Shown piece by piece: positions 8,374-17,437 of a stretch of 58,242 nucleotides of DNA. Positions within the stretch are counted from its first letter, which is position 1; each line of letters opens with the position of its first letter. The translations under genes were made by a program, and so were the position numbers. Origin of the DNA: Janthinobacterium sp. (GTDB lineage Bacteria; Pseudomonadota; Gammaproteobacteria; Burkholderiales; Burkholderiaceae_D); NCBI GenBank assembly GCA_003133225.1, contig PKWL01000145.1, positions 1 through 58,242 on the forward strand. Reading direction: 5' to 3'. A model generated the notes under the pieces. That model ran no database searches. It saw only the letters and a list, made by a program, of their open reading frames with translations, and had not been told where the DNA came from.

Positions 8374-9297
8374 ATGTTACCGATGAAAGCGGGGCCGATG
8401 TTTTATTTTTTTCGCGTTTCAATTCTCGTTTTGGCCTTTCTGAGCAGCCGTGGCCACGCCGCCATTAGCGTGCGCGACGATGCGGGTCACAGCGTCGTGT
8501 TGCAAACGCCGGCGTTGCGCGTCATCTCGATGGCGCCGCACGTCACCGAGCTGCTGTTTGCGGCCGGAGGCGGCGAGCACATTGTCGGCGCCATGAACTT
8601 CAGCGATTTTCCACCCGCGGCAAAAAGCCTTCCCCTCATTGGCAGCAACAATCAGATCGACATCGAACGCGTGATCGCCTTGCAGCCGGATCTGCTCATC
8701 GTCTGGCAAAGCGGCAACACGACGCGTCAGATCGAACAACTAAAGCGCCTAGGCGTGCCAATATTTTTCAGTGAGCCGCGCAAGCTTGACGATGTCGCGC
8801 TCAGCCTGATTCGTTTCGGCCATATGCTAGGCACCGCCAAAACGGCGCAAGCGGCCGCCCTCGCGTACCGTCAAAAGCTTGCGGCGCTGGCCGCCACCTA
8901 CGGCGGGCGTCCGTTAGTGCGCGTGTTTTACCAAGTCTGGGACAAGCCTTTGTATACCCTGAACGGCCAGCACATCGTCAGCGACGCGATCCGCTTGTGC
9001 GGCGGCGAGAATATTTTTGGCGCGCTCACCGTACTGGCGCCATCGGTTAGCGTTGAAGCAGTCCTTGCGGCCAACCCGGAAGTTATTTTTGGCGGCGATC
9101 AGCATGACCTGGCCGACGCCGGCATCAACTTATGGAAGCCGTACCGGTCCTTGTTGGCGGTGCAGCATGCCAATCTGTTTACTGTGAACGGCGAACTGCT
9201 GGCGCGGGCCGGGCCGCGCATGGCCGAGGGCGTGACCGCGTTGTGCGAAAAGCTGGAGATCGCCCGACGCCGTCGGCACCTAAGTCACACCAATTGA
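8374..9297 (+). CDS. Periplasmic helical-backbone metal receptor / BtuF-like substrate-binding protein
   Basis: Substrate-binding component of a BtuF/FecB-type ABC importer, likely for cobalamin or an iron-chelate. A signal peptide is visible (hydrophobic VSILVLAFLSSRGHA). Then come RVISMAPHVTELLFAAGGG and IVGAMNFSDFP, the typical start of BtuF-like lobes, followed by a long backbone helix and a second lobe with VFYQVWDKPLYTLNG and CGGENIFG. No membrane or ATPase partner is adjacent, so the transporter must be encoded elsewhere. I see no B12-riboswitch-like element upstream. Three in-frame ATG codons (8374, 8383, 8398) compete; a GAGG precedes the first. Length is 307 residues with the first start. 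Confidence 0.85.
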   Translation: MLPMKAGPMFYFFRVSILVLAFLSSRGHAAISVRDDAGHSVVLQTPALRVISMAPHVTELLFAAGGGEHIVGAMNFSDFPPAAKSLPLIGSNNQIDIERVIALQPDLLIVWQSGNTTRQIEQLKRLGVPIFFSEPRKLDDVALSLIRFGHMLGTAKTAQAAALAYRQKLAALAATYGGRPLVRVFYQVWDKPLYTLNGQHIVSDAIRLCGGENIFGALTVLAPSVSVEAVLAANPEVIFGGDQHDLADAGINLWKPYRSLLAVQHANLFTVNGELLARAGPRMAEGVTALCEKLEIARRRRHLSHTN

Positions 9298-9391
9298 AGC
9301 AATAATTGTAAAAATCGTTTCGCCGACGAAACGCTGGCCGAAAAAGTGGTAATCTCGCACTCGTTTGCCACCAACATAATGAAGGATTTTT

Positions 9392-10087
9392 ATGCGTTTT
9401 CTGCGACTTTTGATCGCCGCCATCACACTGATGGCTTCCACCCTTGGCGCCTCGGCCGCTGAACCGAAAGATGGGCTCGACTACTTGACACTCGCCACGC
9501 CTCAGCGCGCCGAAGCGGGCAAAAAAGTCGAGGTCATCGAATTTTTCATGTATCACTGCCCCCATTGCAACGCACTTGAGCCGCTAATGGCGGAATGGGT
9601 CAAAAAGCAGGGCGACAACATCGCGTTTCATCGCGTGCACATGCCGTCCTCCGGCCCGGCTGACCCGCAGGCGCACGCCTACTTGACGCTCGAGGCGATG
9701 GGCAAGCTAGACGGGATCCACCAAAAAATTTTCCATGCGATCCACGTCGAGCACAACCGTTTAAATACGGATGAAGCGTTGCTCGACTTTGTCGTCAAGA
9801 ATGGCATCGACAAAGCCAAATACCTTGAATACTTCAATTCCTTTGCGGTGCAAACAAAAATGAAACGTTCAGTCCAGGTGATGGCCGCCTACAAGATCGA
9901 CAGCGCGCCTAGCATCGTCATCGGCGGTCGTTATGTCACCTCGCCGGCGCAGGCTGGACGTCCCGGGCAAGCCGAATCCGTGACGCAAGAAGCGACTCTG
10001 CAAGTAATGGATGCGCTCGTTGCCAAGGTGCAGAAAGAGAATGGCAAAGGATCGGCTGTCGCTGCAGTCAAGCCTGCTAGAAAATAG
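9392..10087 (+). CDS. dsbA: Thiol:disulfide interchange protein DsbA
   Basis: Periplasmic dithiol oxidase that introduces disulfide bonds into exported proteins. A signal peptide (residues 1-22) precedes a thioredoxin fold with the DsbA active site Cys56-Pro-His-Cys59 in FFMYHCPHCN. The cis-proline loop is IDSAPSIVIGG. Length 231 residues is normal. AAGGA lies five bases before the ATG. The small Cys-pair membrane protein gene starts 13 bases after the stop and is probably co-transcribed. A DsbB partner is not in the window. Confidence 0.95.
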   Translation: MRFLRLLIAAITLMASTLGASAAEPKDGLDYLTLATPQRAEAGKKVEVIEFFMYHCPHCNALEPLMAEWVKKQGDNIAFHRVHMPSSGPADPQAHAYLTLEAMGKLDGIHQKIFHAIHVEHNRLNTDEALLDFVVKNGIDKAKYLEYFNSFAVQTKMKRSVQVMAAYKIDSAPSIVIGGRYVTSPAQAGRPGQAESVTQEATLQVMDALVAKVQKENGKGSAVAAVKPARK

Positions 10088-10099
10088 GAGGCCAGCATT

Positions 10100-10324
10100 G
10101 TGAAGCAACTGCCATGGACCTTGCTAGCGCTTGCGCTGGGCCTGATTGTGTGGCTATCGCTAGCTTTGGTCAATGCGGAAAATCAGCGTAACGCCTTGAT
10201 AACGAGGGCGTGCGCGGACCCGGTCTTCAAAGGAGAGGTTGATGCGCGATGCTTGGCCACTATCAAGACGCGCGCGCGCGCATGGCAGCACCTCAGTTAC
10301 GCGTTAACCCATGTGCGCCCATGA
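10100..10324 (+). CDS. Small single-span membrane protein with two conserved cysteines (paralogue 1)
   Basis: A 74-residue protein starting with GTG; AGGAGG stands seven bases upstream and overlaps the dsbA stop, so translational coupling is likely. A short Lys-containing N terminus is followed by one hydrophobic span (about residues 6-25), then AENQRNALITRAC and a Cys-containing tail with Cys38 and Cys51, ending WQHLSYALTHVRP. The charge pattern suggests N-in/C-out, placing both cysteines in the periplasm. A paralogue at 11916-12218 keeps the same Cys spacing and the same end motif. I recognise no named family. Position beside dsbA suggests a substrate or accessory of disulfide formation; this is inference. 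Confidence 0.82.
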   Translation: MKQLPWTLLALALGLIVWLSLALVNAENQRNALITRACADPVFKGEVDARCLATIKTRARAWQHLSYALTHVRP

Positions 10325-10386
10325 GAAATCCGGACGCCGAGCACGATGCTAAACGCAGCGTCTCTCCGGTTTATGCAGCACCAAGC

Positions 10387-11155
10387 TTAGCCACGTGCGG
10401 AAGAGCCTCCGGTGCCAGGGGCGTTCAGTCCATTAAGCCGATTGACGCTCAGTTGCGCCGCAGAACGTGACAGAAGGATTCGACGCACTTCCCGGTACGG
10501 AGTGAACCGTGAGATACCGGGTGCATTGAGTCTTGCCAGCACGTTCAACGCAGCGTGGTGGTCGGCCTGGAGAACATCCCCCGTTTGCGCGGTAAAACTT
10601 ATCGCGAACGCGCTTGCCTTCCAGCAAACCGGTGGTCGAGTGCATTTGCGATGTGTAGGCGGCGCTAACCAAGTGGTGCTTGGCTTTGCGCTGCGTACAA
10701 ACTGAATCGGGAGCTTCGGCTAATATGCCTTTGGCCCACGAACGCACTCTCCTGTTGTATTTCCTCCATGGCTGCTTGTTGGCAATTGGGGATGCCAGGT
10801 CCTCGGAAGCCACCACGCCGGCCTTGTCCACTACGCTGTGAGCCGACTGGAAGGCAATGGTGCGCAGTTGCTTTTGCGCTCTCTCTCGCCTGGCGACGAT
10901 TTTTTTGCACCCGAGATTGTTCACCAGAATGCGGTTCGCCTTAGTCGTGTTGCCGTTCTTGCGATGCCGCCTTTCCAGCACATGTAGCTTATTGCGCTGG
11001 CGTATAGTAGCAGCGGTCTGGTCGCTGTACTTGGTCAGCACAGCGTCAAATTGCTTGCCATGGACTGTGCCATCAGAGTCAACCAGTGCTTCCGTGTAGC
11101 CCTTGTCGACGCCGACAACTTGATCTCCATGCTCGCGCCCGTCCCCCTTGTCGGT
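10387..11155 (-). pseudogene. tnpB: tnpB relic of a second type, N-terminally truncated and frameshifted
   Basis: Remains of an RNA-guided TnpB-type nuclease. The readable part has the RuvC-I segment VGVDKGYTEALVDSDG, the RuvC-II glutamate in VVASEDLASPIANKQPW, then AKGILAEAPDSVCTQRKAKH and TGLLEGKRVRDKFYRANG. One extra G in a run of five (plus-strand C near 10577) then shifts the frame. In the corrected frame it continues GDVLQADHHAALNVLARL and RREVRRILL-like sequence to SAAQLSVNRL, ending at 10387. Upstream of 11155 an in-frame TGA and a frame change cut off the N-terminal half; similar sequence (SSSILRFRLHPVNR) continues briefly in another frame. It cannot be functional. A sequencing error at the homopolymer could explain one lesion but not the missing N terminus. 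Confidence 0.82.
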
Positions 11156-11229
11156 TCACGGGGTGCAGCCGGAACCGAAGAATGGACGACGAGTCAAATG
11201 AGTGTTGGGCGCGTTTTTGGGAGAGCAAC

Positions 11230-11661
11230 ATGGCAACTAGTAGTCTTGACCCCGACATTCTGCCGTTCGGGCGCGACCGTACGTTGGGTCGCGGGCACGG
11301 CACCGGGGCGCTTGGGCCGAGTGATAGTTCCGACAGCGGCAGCGACATACGGGGTGCTCCCGGACTGGCAAATGAAGTTGATCCGGGTTTGCTAAAGGGC
11401 ACCAACGCCGACCCGGAAGGCAATACGGCAGAGTATACGGCCGGCCCTGATGTGGGGGATGCCGACCTTGACAGTGACACCGACTCCAGCGGAACCGGTG
11501 AACGAGCCTCTGCCGGGCGCGATACGGTGGTACCTGATGGCGCCGATATAGACGTCGATCATATCGAAACCATCCCGCCCGATATTACTGGGCTTGAAAG
11601 GGCACAGGGTAAGTCGGCCAGGTCGTCGGCCAGCCGCAAGGATAGGCATCAAGGGCATTAA
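11230..11661 (+). CDS. Acidic Ser/Gly/Asp-rich conserved hypothetical protein
   Basis: A 143-residue protein rich in Asp, Gly and Ser with almost no hydrophobic stretch: MATSSLDPDILPFGRD, then HGTGALGPSDSSDSGSDI, LDSDTDSSGTGERASAGRD and a C-terminal Lys/Arg/Ser tail. It looks intrinsically disordered. Similar proteins are common in Massilia-like bacteria and are sometimes given misleading names such as chemotaxis protein; I assign no function. The codon pattern is that of a real gene, the composition is consistent over the whole length and the ATG is clear. It lies between the tnpB relic and the second Cys-pair membrane protein. Confidence 0.72.
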   Translation: MATSSLDPDILPFGRDRTLGRGHGTGALGPSDSSDSGSDIRGAPGLANEVDPGLLKGTNADPEGNTAEYTAGPDVGDADLDSDTDSSGTGERASAGRDTVVPDGADIDVDHIETIPPDITGLERAQGKSARSSASRKDRHQGH

Positions 11662-11915
11662 GCGCGGGGCATTCATCTAGTGCGTCGTGGAGGTTGGGGG
11701 GCTGGATCACACCTTGTGCCGTTGGCCGATGGGCCAGTTTCGCCAGATTTGTTCCGAGAAACCTCGGCTTGCAGGGTCTTCGGCGCGGGCAGTGAAAGAA
11801 GACGGGGCGCGTAACGCCCGCAGAGTGTTGTTCCACCGAACAAGTTTACCGAACAAATTCCCTATTGATAGGAACCCCGTTCTTCAGGAGACCGAGGTTT
11901 CGCGGAGCAAATCTG

Positions 11916-12218
11916 ATGAATGAAACCGAAAAAAAAGTGATGTCGATATACCGGCAAACGCTGCCGCCAAGGGTTTTTGCGGGCGAGGCTAGTGCCATCA
12001 ATCATTTCGCCTGGAGCCTTCTGGCGATCGCGATCGGTTTGATCCTGTGGCTGGCGATCGCGTTAATCAACGCGGAAAACCAGCGCAACGCACTGATGAC
12101 CAAAGCATGTCAGGATCGCGTTTTTGCGGCCGAGACGGACACGCACTGCCTCGCATTCGTTAAATCCCGCGCGCATTGGTGGGAACACCTGTCCTATGCG
12201 CTGACCCATGTACGCTGA
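11916..12218 (+). CDS. Small single-span membrane protein with two conserved cysteines (paralogue 2)
   Basis: A 100-residue paralogue of the protein encoded just after dsbA. An extra 28-residue cytoplasmic N terminus (NETEKKVMSIYRQTLPPRVF) precedes one hydrophobic span (about 33-52). Then follow AENQRNALMTKACQD, Cys65 and Cys78 with the same twelve-residue spacing as in paralogue 1, and the shared end WEHLSYALTHVR. The two copies lie 1.6 kb apart on the same strand with a tnpB relic and an acidic hypothetical between them, suggesting duplication followed by insertion. The ATG at 11916 is preceded by CGGAG. Function unknown. Confidence 0.8.
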   Translation: MNETEKKVMSIYRQTLPPRVFAGEASAINHFAWSLLAIAIGLILWLAIALINAENQRNALMTKACQDRVFAAETDTHCLAFVKSRAHWWEHLSYALTHVR

Positions 12219-12596
12219 CGGCGCGCCTTTTGAACTTTTCGGGGCGGATTTTTCAGTTGCGCGCCGCCAGTCTTGCAGCAAAACGGCGACGATCCCTTCC
12301 TGTTCGTAGGTAATCGACGGCGCACCTTGACGTCACATTTAGCAAAATGATGTACTAAGGGGCGCCTCCGACTGCCGCGAGCCGTCCAAACGACAATCGC
12401 GGAGAAATCCTATCGCAGATGCCGGCGCGCCGCGGGTTGCCCCGTATAGCGGGCTTTGGCCGTGGCGAGGTGTGGCTGCTGATCGCCGATTTTTTCCCGG
12501 TGTGGCACTTGCAAGCAAGAACTATTGGGCGCATCGGTGACGCGCGCGCCGGACTGTGCGCGCACGGCCGTTGCGAAGGCTACATAGCTGTTGCGT
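12219..12596. other. Intergenic region before sodB (converging side)
   Basis: No supported gene. A short plus-strand frame (12419 onward) has no recognisable domain and an Arg/Cys-rich composition typical of GC-rich noise. No strong terminator was seen. Confidence 0.45.
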
Positions 12597-13175
12597 TTAG
12601 GCGAAGTTTTTCGCAACGAAGTCCCAGTTTACCAAACCCCAAAATGCTTCCACATACTTGGCCCGCAAGTTGCGGTAATCGATGTAATACGCATGTTCCC
12701 ATACGTCGCAGGTCAATAGGGGCTTGTCGCCGCTCGTTAACGGGCAGCCTGCATTTGAAGTGTTGACGATGGCAACTGAGCCGTCGGCTTTTTGCACCAG
12801 CCAGGTCCAACCGGAACCGAAGTTGCCAATGCACGATTTGGAAAATTCTTCCTTGAATTTGTCGAACGACGTCCATTTTGCAGTGATCGCGTTCGCCAAC
12901 GCGCCGCTGGGAGCACCGCCGCCGGCCGGTTTCATCCCGTTCCAGTAAAACGTATGGTTCCAAACTTGGGCCGCGTTGTTGAAAATGCCAGCGGACGCTT
13001 TCTTGATAATGTCTTCGAGCGACAAGCTTTCGAACTCCGTGCCTTTGATCAGGTTGTTCAGGTTCGTGACATAGGCTTGATGATGTTTGCCGTAGTGGTA
13101 TTCCAGCGTTTCTTTCGAGATGTGCGGAGCCAAAGCATCCATTGAATACGGCAGAGGTGGCAAAGTATGTTCCAT
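12597..13175 (-). CDS. sodB: Superoxide dismutase [Fe]
   Basis: Converts superoxide to hydrogen peroxide and oxygen in the cytoplasm. The 192-residue protein has metal ligands His27, His74, Asp157 and His161 (motif [13 protein letters not shown]), and Gln70 in [13 protein letters not shown], the residue pattern of iron-type enzymes. There is no signal peptide. A longer open frame runs to 13277, but the ATG at 13175 begins the conserved [10 protein letters not shown] and is chosen. It is transcribed separately from the upstream xseA. Confidence 0.95.
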   Translation of the reverse strand: MEHTLPPLPYSMDALAPHISKETLEYHYGKHHQAYVTNLNNLIKGTEFESLSLEDIIKKASAGIFNNAAQVWNHTFYWNGMKPAGGGAPSGALANAITAKWTSFDKFKEEFSKSCIGNFGSGWTWLVQKADGSVAIVNTSNAGCPLTSGDKPLLTCDVWEHAYYIDYRNLRAKYVEAFWGLVNWDFVAKNFA

Positions 13176-13298
13176 GTTGTGTCCCTTGGTTGTTTGAAAG
13201 AAAGTGCTGGCTTTTTTGTTAAAACACCCACCATTGTAAAGCGGATTTGACAACGTTGCTGAGTGACGGGCCGGCACCTGCGCGCTCTGGAGTGCCGG

Positions 13299-14663
13299 TC
13301 AGCTCTGGTCCGCCACGGCTTGCACAGTAGCTATGGCGACGTCGGCGCTGCCTTCGGCCACCTGCACCGTGATGGACTCGCGCGCTTTTAGTTGCGCTGG
13401 CGCGCGTACGACGGCGCCCCTGGCGTCGGTGACGATGGCATAACCGCGCTCGAGCGTGCGCTGTGGGTTGAGCAACTCAAGCTGGGCGGTGAGGGCGGTC
13501 AATGCATCGCGCCGCTGTACCTGCTGTATTGCCGTACTGCGGGCGTTGCGGCGCTGCAGTGCCAGCAGATTGACGCGCAGTTGCGTTACGTCAGGGCGCA
13601 GCGCCAGCCAGCGCGCGCGCAACTGGTCAAGCGTGAAGCGGGCCTGGCTGAGCGGGGCCCGATTGGCATGCCCCATCGCGGTTGACAAGGCCAGCAGCTT
13701 CAGGCGCTGGTGCCCGATCTGGGCTGCGGGGCTAAGCAAGCGCCGAGACTGGTTGTCTAGCGATTGCATCGCTTCCGTCAGCGTGCGCCGCATGGCGCGG
13801 CGCAAATCGGTCGCATCGGCGCGCAAGGAGCTGAGCCAGTCCGCACGCGGCGTGGCCGCCATTTCAGCGGCTGCCGTGGGCGTCGCTGCGCGCAAGTCGG
13901 CACTGAAGTCGGCGATGGTGAAATCGGTTTCGTGGCCAACGCCGGAAATGACTGGCATGCTGCAGGCCACAATTGCGTGAGCCACGCCCTCATCGTTAAA
14001 TGACCATAAATCTTCAATGCTGCCGCCGCCGCGACACACCAGCAGCACGTCACATTCGGCGCGGCGGGAAGCGTTGTTGATCGCCGCGACGATCTGATCG
14101 GGCGCCTGCTGGCCTTGCACCGGCGTTGGGTAGACGACGATGTGGATATGTGGCGCGCGCCGCTTTAGGGCCGTCAATATGTCGCGCAGGGCCGCTGCCT
14201 GCGGACTGGTGACGATGCCGATCGTTTTCGCAAACATGGGAATTGAACGCTTGCGGGCGGGGTTGAACAGCCCTTGTGCCGTCAGCTTTTCTTTCAAATG
14301 CAAGAAGGCTTCGTACAGCCTGCCGACGCCGGCGCGCCGAAGCGCTTCCACGTTAATCTGGTAATCGCCGCGCGCTCCATAGAGCGTGACCGATGCCCGC
14401 GCTTCGACTTTGTCGCCTTCGCGCGGCGTAAAGGCGCAAAATTGAGCCCGCCCGCGAAACATCACCGCGCGTACCTGAGCGGCGTCATCTTTCAGCGTGA
14501 AATACCAATGACCGGAACTGGCGCGAGTGAAGTTGGAGATTTCGCCTGCAATCCAGGCCAATGGAAAGGAGCGCTCCAACAAGCGGGCGACGGCCAGATT
14601 CAACGCCGTCACGGTTAGGACGGGCGCGCTAAGACCATCGTCTGTAAAAGTGCTGTTATTCAT
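13299..14663 (-). CDS. xseA: Exodeoxyribonuclease VII large subunit
   Basis: Large subunit of the ATP-independent single-strand-specific exonuclease VII. The 454 residues begin with the OB-fold nucleic-acid-binding domain ([36 protein letters not shown]). The catalytic core follows with [41 protein letters not shown] and [14 protein letters not shown], then a long coiled-coil region and the C-terminal LERGYAIV motif. The small subunit gene xseB is not adjacent. Length and motifs are complete. Confidence 0.95.
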   Translation of the reverse strand: MNNSTFTDDGLSAPVLTVTALNLAVARLLERSFPLAWIAGEISNFTRASSGHWYFTLKDDAAQVRAVMFRGRAQFCAFTPREGDKVEARASVTLYGARGDYQINVEALRRAGVGRLYEAFLHLKEKLTAQGLFNPARKRSIPMFAKTIGIVTSPQAAALRDILTALKRRAPHIHIVVYPTPVQGQQAPDQIVAAINNASRRAECDVLLVCRGGGSIEDLWSFNDEGVAHAIVACSMPVISGVGHETDFTIADFSADLRAATPTAAAEMAATPRADWLSSLRADATDLRRAMRRTLTEAMQSLDNQSRRLLSPAAQIGHQRLKLLALSTAMGHANRAPLSQARFTLDQLRARWLALRPDVTQLRVNLLALQRRNARSTAIQQVQRRDALTALTAQLELLNPQRTLERGYAIVTDARGAVVRAPAQLKARESITVQVAEGSADVAIATVQAVADQS

Positions 14664-15276
14664 GGCCGGGTAACTGAGTATTGTAAAGTTATGCTTATTG
14701 CATAGATCGGGAAGGTCGACAAGTATTTTCTAAAGGAAAAATGGGGTAAGCCTTACTTGCCTAACTTCCGCGCGGATCGGACATACAGTCGGCGGCGTCG
14801 GCGACAGATGGGCAATCGCGCTCCGTGGCACCCAGAAACGCGGCGGCGCCAAGACCTCGAACTCGGCTTTTCCCCCTCGTGCTGGACTGACCAACGGCAT
14901 GCGGCGGATGGGTTCGCAGCCCCAAGGCGGTTCTGGCCGAAGTCCGCGCGACTTGCTGGAAAGCAAGCGCATTTGATGCGAGCGGACGGCCGATATTTCG
15001 CGGCTTGACGCTGTACCGGGAAGAGCAGCGCATCTTGCTGTCGCGTTCTCCGGCGCAACTAAGCGTCAATCGGCTTGAGCGCCAACCGAGCCCGGACTCA
15101 CCCGATCAGCCGCTTTGAGCCGTTATTTTGGAGCAAAGCCCAGCACCGTTACATTGCGTGCTGTCCACAGTTGCCTGCCTTTGCGTACAATAGGGGGCTT
15201 GCCGAGGGGGACAAGACGCAGCGCCTGAGCGTTGATCAAGACGGTGCCCCGACATTAATCTAAACAGGAGTTCGTT
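14664..15276. other. Intergenic region holding a tnpB tail and the exbB promoter region
   Basis: About 610 bases. The part 14969-15118 is a tnpB C-terminal relic (listed separately). The stretch 14750-14960 probably also descends from the same gene but is too decayed to align by eye. The last 150 bases should hold the promoter for the exbB-to-adk gene run. No other gene supported. Confidence 0.55.
14969..15118 (+). pseudogene. tnpB: C-terminal relic of a tnpB gene
   Basis: Fifty codons ending at a TGA. They read AFDASGRPIF, then LYREEQRILLSRSPAQLSVNRLE. This matches the end of the tnpB relic at 10387-11155, whose repaired tail reads RRILLSRSAAQLSVNRL. No N-terminal part or transposase partner is present. 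It marks an old, almost erased insertion between xseA and exbB. Confidence 0.72.
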
Positions 15277-15882
15277 TTGCTCGCCATCTTACAAGCTGCA
15301 GGCTGGCCTATCTGGCTATTGCTAATTGCCTCCATTATCGCGACGGCGCTGATTCTCGAGCGTTTGCTCTACTTGCGGAGAAGTAAAATTTTGCCCCGCA
15401 GCTTGCTCGCTGAAGTGGTCCAAGTTTATCGCACCGGAAAAATTACGCCGGACACGATTGAAAAGCTGGAACTAAACTCGCCGCTGGGCGCGGTTCTGGC
15501 GGCGGCACTGCGCAATGTCGACTCGCCGCGCGATGTGATGAAGGAATCGATCGAAGAGGCGGGGCGCGCCGTGGCCCACATGCTCGAGCGATTCCTCACG
15601 ACTTTGGGAACGATCGCATCGCTGGCGCCGCTGATGGGATTGTTTGGCACGGTGGTGGGGATGATCGAGATCTTTGGTGCGCAAAATTCCTCCGGGACCA
15701 ATCCCACCCAGCTGGCACACGGTATTTCCGTGGCCCTCTATAACACTGGTTTCGGTCTAGCGATCGCCATGCCGGCCTTGGTGTGCTACCGTCATTTTCG
15801 CGCGCTGGTTGACAGCTTCATTATCGACATGGAGCAGCAGGCCGTGAAATTCGTAGACATCGTCCACTGCGCGCGCAAATGA
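15277..15882 (+). CDS. exbB: MotA/TolQ/ExbB proton channel family protein
   Basis: Inner-membrane proton-channel component that, with ExbD, energises TonB-dependent outer-membrane transport (or Tol-type envelope functions). The 201 residues contain three membrane spans: about 8-28, a second in the ATTLGTIASLAPLMGLFGTVVGMI region and a third in LYNTGFGLAIAMPALVCY. The conserved Thr/Gly-rich pore segments are present. The start is TTG, supported by AGGAG six bases upstream and by the lack of a better codon. The stop overlaps the exbD start (ATGA), so the two are translationally coupled. No tonB gene is adjacent. Confidence 0.9.
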   Translation: MLAILQAAGWPIWLLLIASIIATALILERLLYLRRSKILPRSLLAEVVQVYRTGKITPDTIEKLELNSPLGAVLAAALRNVDSPRDVMKESIEEAGRAVAHMLERFLTTLGTIASLAPLMGLFGTVVGMIEIFGAQNSSGTNPTQLAHGISVALYNTGFGLAIAMPALVCYRHFRALVDSFIIDMEQQAVKFVDIVHCARK

Positions 15883-16325
15883 ATTTCCGAAAAGGCCGGG
15901 GGCGCGAAGCCCCCGAAATCAACCTGATCCCGTTCATTGACGTGCTACTCGTGATCTTGATCTTCCTGATGGTCACGACCACGTATAGTAAATTTACCGA
16001 GCTGCAGATCACGCTGCCCGTTGCTGACGCCGAAAAAGCCATGGACCGGCCGTTCGATATCAATGTTACGATCGATGCCAAGGGAAATTACACGGTCAAT
16101 AAGGTCCCGGTATCGTTCCACGACGTCGCCGGTCTGGCCGAAGCATTACGGGCGGCGGCCAAGGAAGCGAACGACGGCCAGCCGGCGCCGGAAAAAAGCC
16201 CGGCGGTGATCATCAATGCGGACCAGTTTGCCATGCATCAGATGGTGATCAATGTGATGGAAGCGGCCAGACTGGCAGGCTACGCCAAGCTTACCTTTGC
16301 GGCCCAGACCGGCGGCGCGAAATAA
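15879..16325 (+). CDS. exbD: Biopolymer transport protein ExbD/TolR family
   Basis: Partner of ExbB. The 148-residue protein has a short basic cytoplasmic N terminus, one membrane span (about 17-37) with the conserved proton-carrying Asp in LIPFIDVLLVILIFLM, and a periplasmic domain with VTIDAKGNYTVNKVPV and AVIINADQFAMHQMVINVM. It overlaps exbB by four bases and is followed 17 bases later by lpxK. Complete length. Confidence 0.92.
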   Translation: MNFRKGRGREAPEINLIPFIDVLLVILIFLMVTTTYSKFTELQITLPVADAEKAMDRPFDINVTIDAKGNYTVNKVPVSFHDVAGLAEALRAAAKEANDGQPAPEKSPAVIINADQFAMHQMVINVMEAARLAGYAKLTFAAQTGGAK

Positions 16326-16342
16326 TCATCGACGCCGCGCCC

Positions 16343-17437
16343 ATGCGTTCCCACAGTGCGCCAACAACCATGGCGCCGCCACGATCTTGCCTCGCGCCGT
16401 CGGCGCTGGAGGCGGTGCTGACCCGCGCCTGGTTGCGGCGCGGCCCGCTGGCGTGTGCCTTGTGGCCGTTCTCGCTGCTGTTTCTGGCCGTAACCGGCTT
16501 GCGCATTCGCCTGTACCGATGCGGCTTGTTGAAGTCGACGCGTCTGCCCGTGCCGGTGGTGGTGGTAGGTAACATTTTTATCGGCGGCACCGGCAAGACC
16601 CCTCTCACGATCTGGCTGGTTCAAGCCCTGCAGCAGGCGGGCTTTTGTCCGGGCGTGATCTCGCGCGGACACGGCAGCGCGCAGTGCCTGGCGCGCCTCG
16701 TTACGTCGGCCTCGACCGCGCAACAGGTCGGCGATGAACCGTTGCTAATTGCCCACCGAACAGCATGCCCGGTGATGGTCGGGCGTGACCGTGCAGCCGC
16801 CGGCCGGGCGCTGCTGTTGGCTCACCCGGAAGTCGATATCCTAATCGCCGATGACGGTTTGCAGCATTACGCCTTGCAGCGCGACCTTGAAATCGTCCTG
16901 TTCGACGGGCGCGGCACCGGGAACGGCTGGTTATTGCCGGCCGGCCCCTTGCGTGAAATGCCGGGTCGCCGGCGCGACTTTACGGTCGTCAATGCGGCGC
17001 AGATATCGGGTGCATTGCTAGCCTCGGTCGCGTACAAGGGCGCGGCGCCGATCCAGATGGAACTGGCCGGTGATTTCGCTGAACGCCTGTCGAAGCGGGA
17101 TGAACGGGTGGCCCTATCGGCGCTGGCCAAGCCCGGCTCGCGTATTGTGGCTGTCGCCGGCATAGGCAATCCGCGGCGTTTTTTTGCGATGCTGAAAAGC
17201 CGCGGCTTGCATTTTGCCGAATTGCCATTTCCCGATCATCATGATTTCCTCGGCCAGCCATTTGCAGACCTCGATGCCGATGTGATCCTGATGACGGAGA
17301 AGGATGCAGTAAAATGTGTGGAAATTGAAAATCTCAAAGACGACCCGAGACTGTGGGTGGTCCCGGTCACGGCGCGCATCGATGCCGCCTTGGCCCAACA
17401 AATTGTGGAGAAATGTCGTGGATGCTCGCCTGCTTGA
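16343..17437 (+). CDS. lpxK: Tetraacyldisaccharide 4'-kinase
   Basis: Inner-membrane kinase that phosphorylates the 4' position of the lipid A disaccharide in the Raetz pathway. The 364 residues show a membrane-associated N-terminal helix region ([20 protein letters not shown]), the Walker A-like [17 protein letters not shown], the catalytic-region motif [13 protein letters not shown] and [10 protein letters not shown] later ATG at 16370 is an alternative start. The 3' end overlaps the start of the Trm112-like gene by 20 bases. Gene order exbBD-lpxK-(trm112-like)-kdsB is common in betaproteobacteria. Confidence 0.93.
   Translation: MRSHSAPTTMAPPRSCLAPSALEAVLTRAWLRRGPLACALWPFSLLFLAVTGLRIRLYRCGLLKSTRLPVPVVVVGNIFIGGTGKTPLTIWLVQALQQAGFCPGVISRGHGSAQCLARLVTSASTAQQVGDEPLLIAHRTACPVMVGRDRAAAGRALLLAHPEVDILIADDGLQHYALQRDLEIVLFDGRGTGNGWLLPAGPLREMPGRRRDFTVVNAAQISGALLASVAYKGAAPIQMELAGDFAERLSKRDERVALSALAKPGSRIVAVAGIGNPRRFFAMLKSRGLHFAELPFPDHHDFLGQPFADLDADVILMTEKDAVKCVEIENLKDDPRLWVVPVTARIDAALAQQIVEKCRGCSPA

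Noticed and set aside
12419..12766. Plus-strand frame before and inside the sodB 3' end
   Set aside because: Overlaps sodB and shows the Arg/Cys-rich pattern of chance frames in GC-rich DNA.
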